A model generated the notes under the pieces. It saw nothing but the letters and a program-made list of their open reading frames with translations. It had not been told where the DNA came from and did no database searches. Below, piece by piece: positions 62,923-64,000 of a stretch of DNA of 64,000 bases (the stretch's first letter is position 1; each line of letters starts with the position of its first letter). A program made the translations under genes and the position numbers. Where the stretch lies: the NCBI GenBank assembly GCA_963708515.1, contig CAVPSX010000012.1:434001-498000 (forward strand), given 5' to 3'. Source of the stretch: JAPLJM01 sp963708515 (GTDB taxonomy: Bacteria > Desulfobacterota > Syntrophia > Syntrophales > Fen-1087).

Positions 62923-64000
62923 TTACATGCTGGATCCTCTCCGCTGGTCCCTGACATGACGAATGATATGGGCCGTATCTTCATAACAGCGTTTGCCAAA
63001 AGGCATGATGAGGTATAGCCCGGACGCATCTGCCGCAATGCTGGCCGCTAGCTGGCTGGCCTGATCCAGGCCGAAGTAGCGTTGGTCCTCCGGCGAAGCA
63101 TACCGCTCAAAACTCGTCACGACATTCGCCGGTACAGTGATCCCTGGAATACGGCCACTGGCCAAAAACACCGCGCTGCGGTGGCTGACCAGGGGCATGA
63201 GACCGGGAAAAACTCGAATCGGCAGTTTCTCCAAGGCGTCGCACAGCTTCTTGTAGTCATCGATAGCGAAGACAGGCTGTGAAAACACAAACTCGGCACC
63301 GGCATCGATTTTAGTCTTGAGCCACCGTATTTGTGCCGGAATCGGCCGTCCTACCGCACAACCGGCACAAAAGTCTGGCGGATCCGCCAACCTCTCCCCG
63401 TTGATGATCTTTCCATCGCGCAGTCCGCGGATCAGGCGCAGTAATTCGACCGAACTCCGCATGTCCACAACGCGGTGAGCCAGGTTGCCCAGAGGCCCCA
63501 TGGAGGGTGCATCACCCGTTACCGCCAGAAGACCCCTCAAACCAGAATCCCAACACCCGATAAGCGTTGAGTGCAGTCGCATAAGATTCGATTGCGTCAC
63601 ACCTAAATGACAGATTGAAGGAATCTGAAGGGCGTTCTGCAGGCGGGCGGCAGTTACCATCGCATCCCTCCCGATTGTCGCCCCGGGGTTATCTGGAACA
63701 TCGAACATGTCCACCCCGGCTGCCGCCACTTTTGATGCACCTTGCACAATCTCATCGAGGGCAAGCATTCGATCGGCGCGAATCTCCACGCTGACAAGAA
63801 AGCGATTCGATTTCATCATCGAACGAATGGGATTGGCTGCTGTGTCTGTCCGCTCATGCAGGACCGGGGCTCGCTCTGGAGAGATGTTGATGCGCGGCCG
63901 CGACGTGACAGCCCTACTCCCCAGCACGCTCGCCACTCTGCGGATGTGATCCGGTGTCGTACCGCAACAACCGCCAATGACCGCCACGCCTGCATCGGAC
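62923..64000 (-). CDS. homocysteine methyltransferase/methylenetetrahydrofolate reductase fusion (5' part outside the window)
   Basis: The frame is open to the window edge. The first visible residues, SDAGVAVIGGCCGTTPDHIRRVA, are the zinc-binding C-terminus of a homocysteine S-methyltransferase (GGCCGTTP). After a linker a methylenetetrahydrofolate reductase barrel follows: FLVSVEIRADRML, CHLGVTQSNL, GLRGLLAVTGDAP, FCAGCAVGRPIP, GAEFVFSQPVF and VFPGLMPLVS. B. subtilis YitJ has this two-domain plan. It would supply methyl groups to methionine from folate. Such fused reductases serve one-carbon flow in many anaerobes. Confidence 0.9.
   Translation of the reverse strand, partial: SDAGVAVIGGCCGTTPDHIRRVASVLGSRAVTSRPRINISPERAPVLHERTDTAANPIRSMMKSNRFLVSVEIRADRMLALDEIVQGASKVAAAGVDMFDVPDNPGATIGRDAMVTAARLQNALQIPSICHLGVTQSNLMRLHSTLIGCWDSGLRGLLAVTGDAPSMGPLGNLAHRVVDMRSSVELLRLIRGLRDGKIINGERLADPPDFCAGCAVGRPIPAQIRWLKTKIDAGAEFVFSQPVFAIDDYKKLCDALEKLPIRVFPGLMPLVSHRSAVFLASGRIPGITVPANVVTSFERYASPEDQRYFGLDQASQLAASIAADASGLYLIMPFGKRCYEDTAHIIRHVRDQRRGSSM

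Noticed and set aside
1..64000. CRISPR arrays, tRNA and rRNA genes, insertion sequences with transposase
   Set aside because: No regular spaced repeats, tRNA cloverleaf sequence, rRNA sequence or transposase reading frame was recognised on reading both strands.

Overview
The window looks like chromosome from a strictly or largely anaerobic, Gram-negative member of the Deltaproteobacteria (Desulfobacterota), most like a syntrophic fatty-acid degrader of the Syntrophus/Smithella type. This is inferred from the mix of genes: acyl-CoA dehydrogenases, crotonases, two adjacent thiolases, an acetyl-CoA hydrolase/transferase, an oxygen-sensitive class III ribonucleotide reductase (nrdD-nrdG), sigma-54 signalling, a mitochondrial-EF-G1-like elongation factor and the order cmk-rpsA-sppA-IHF. 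No phage, plasmid, CRISPR array, tRNA or rRNA was recognised.

Layout. 1-7 kb: end of an unknown gene, an acyl-CoA dehydrogenase, an orphan hypothetical protein, a sigma-54 response regulator with its membrane histidine kinase, and a CoA-transferase. 7-14 kb: a cysteine-cluster protein joined in frame to a DUF2845 secreted protein, a methyltransferase, and a four-gene MacA/MacB-type export operon (adaptor, ATPase, two permeases), with a fossil MacB C-terminus beside it on the other strand. 14-19 kb: EF-G, a P-loop ATPase, an ATP-grasp ligase and a small zinc ribbon, all forward. 19-32 kb: an M23-like lipoprotein, a frameshifted lipoprotein hydrolase, recC (one-base frameshift) and recB, then a six-PAS diguanylate cyclase. 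32-36 kb: a MrfA/MrfB-type helicase-exonuclease pair and a small sigma-region-4-like protein. 36-41 kb: reverse operon cmk, rpsA, sppA, IHF/HU, crotonase. 41-49 kb: M48 protease with TPRs, GAF-HD-GYP protein, nrdG, nrdD under a probable NrdR-controlled promoter, and an archaeal-type phosphoglycerate mutase. 49-57 kb: a beta-oxidation-like block (thiolase, thiolase, enoyl-CoA hydratase, acyl-CoA dehydrogenase), a hotdog thioesterase and a YheT-type hydrolase. 57-61 kb: metallo-hydrolase, then thiM, thiE, a HAD protein and YjbQ, a thiamin salvage group. 61-64 kb: SGNH esterase lipoprotein, FecR fragment, a small coiled-coil protein and the 3' part of a homocysteine methyltransferase/methylenetetrahydrofolate reductase.

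The most striking feature is not a gene. A roughly 125-190 bp, AT-cored, imperfectly palindromic repeat recurs at least eleven times in intergenic spaces, in both orientations, with ends related to GAGACCTTTGAAAAATGGCTTCGC and its reverse complement. It separates partner genes (histidine kinase and regulator), sits in leaders (nrdD), and its left end appears to supply the stop/start junction TGAAAAATG of recC-recB and perhaps of thiE-HAD. A second, different dispersed repeat occurs twice. Several genes are broken or fused in ways a single base would explain, so some of these may be sequence errors rather than biology.
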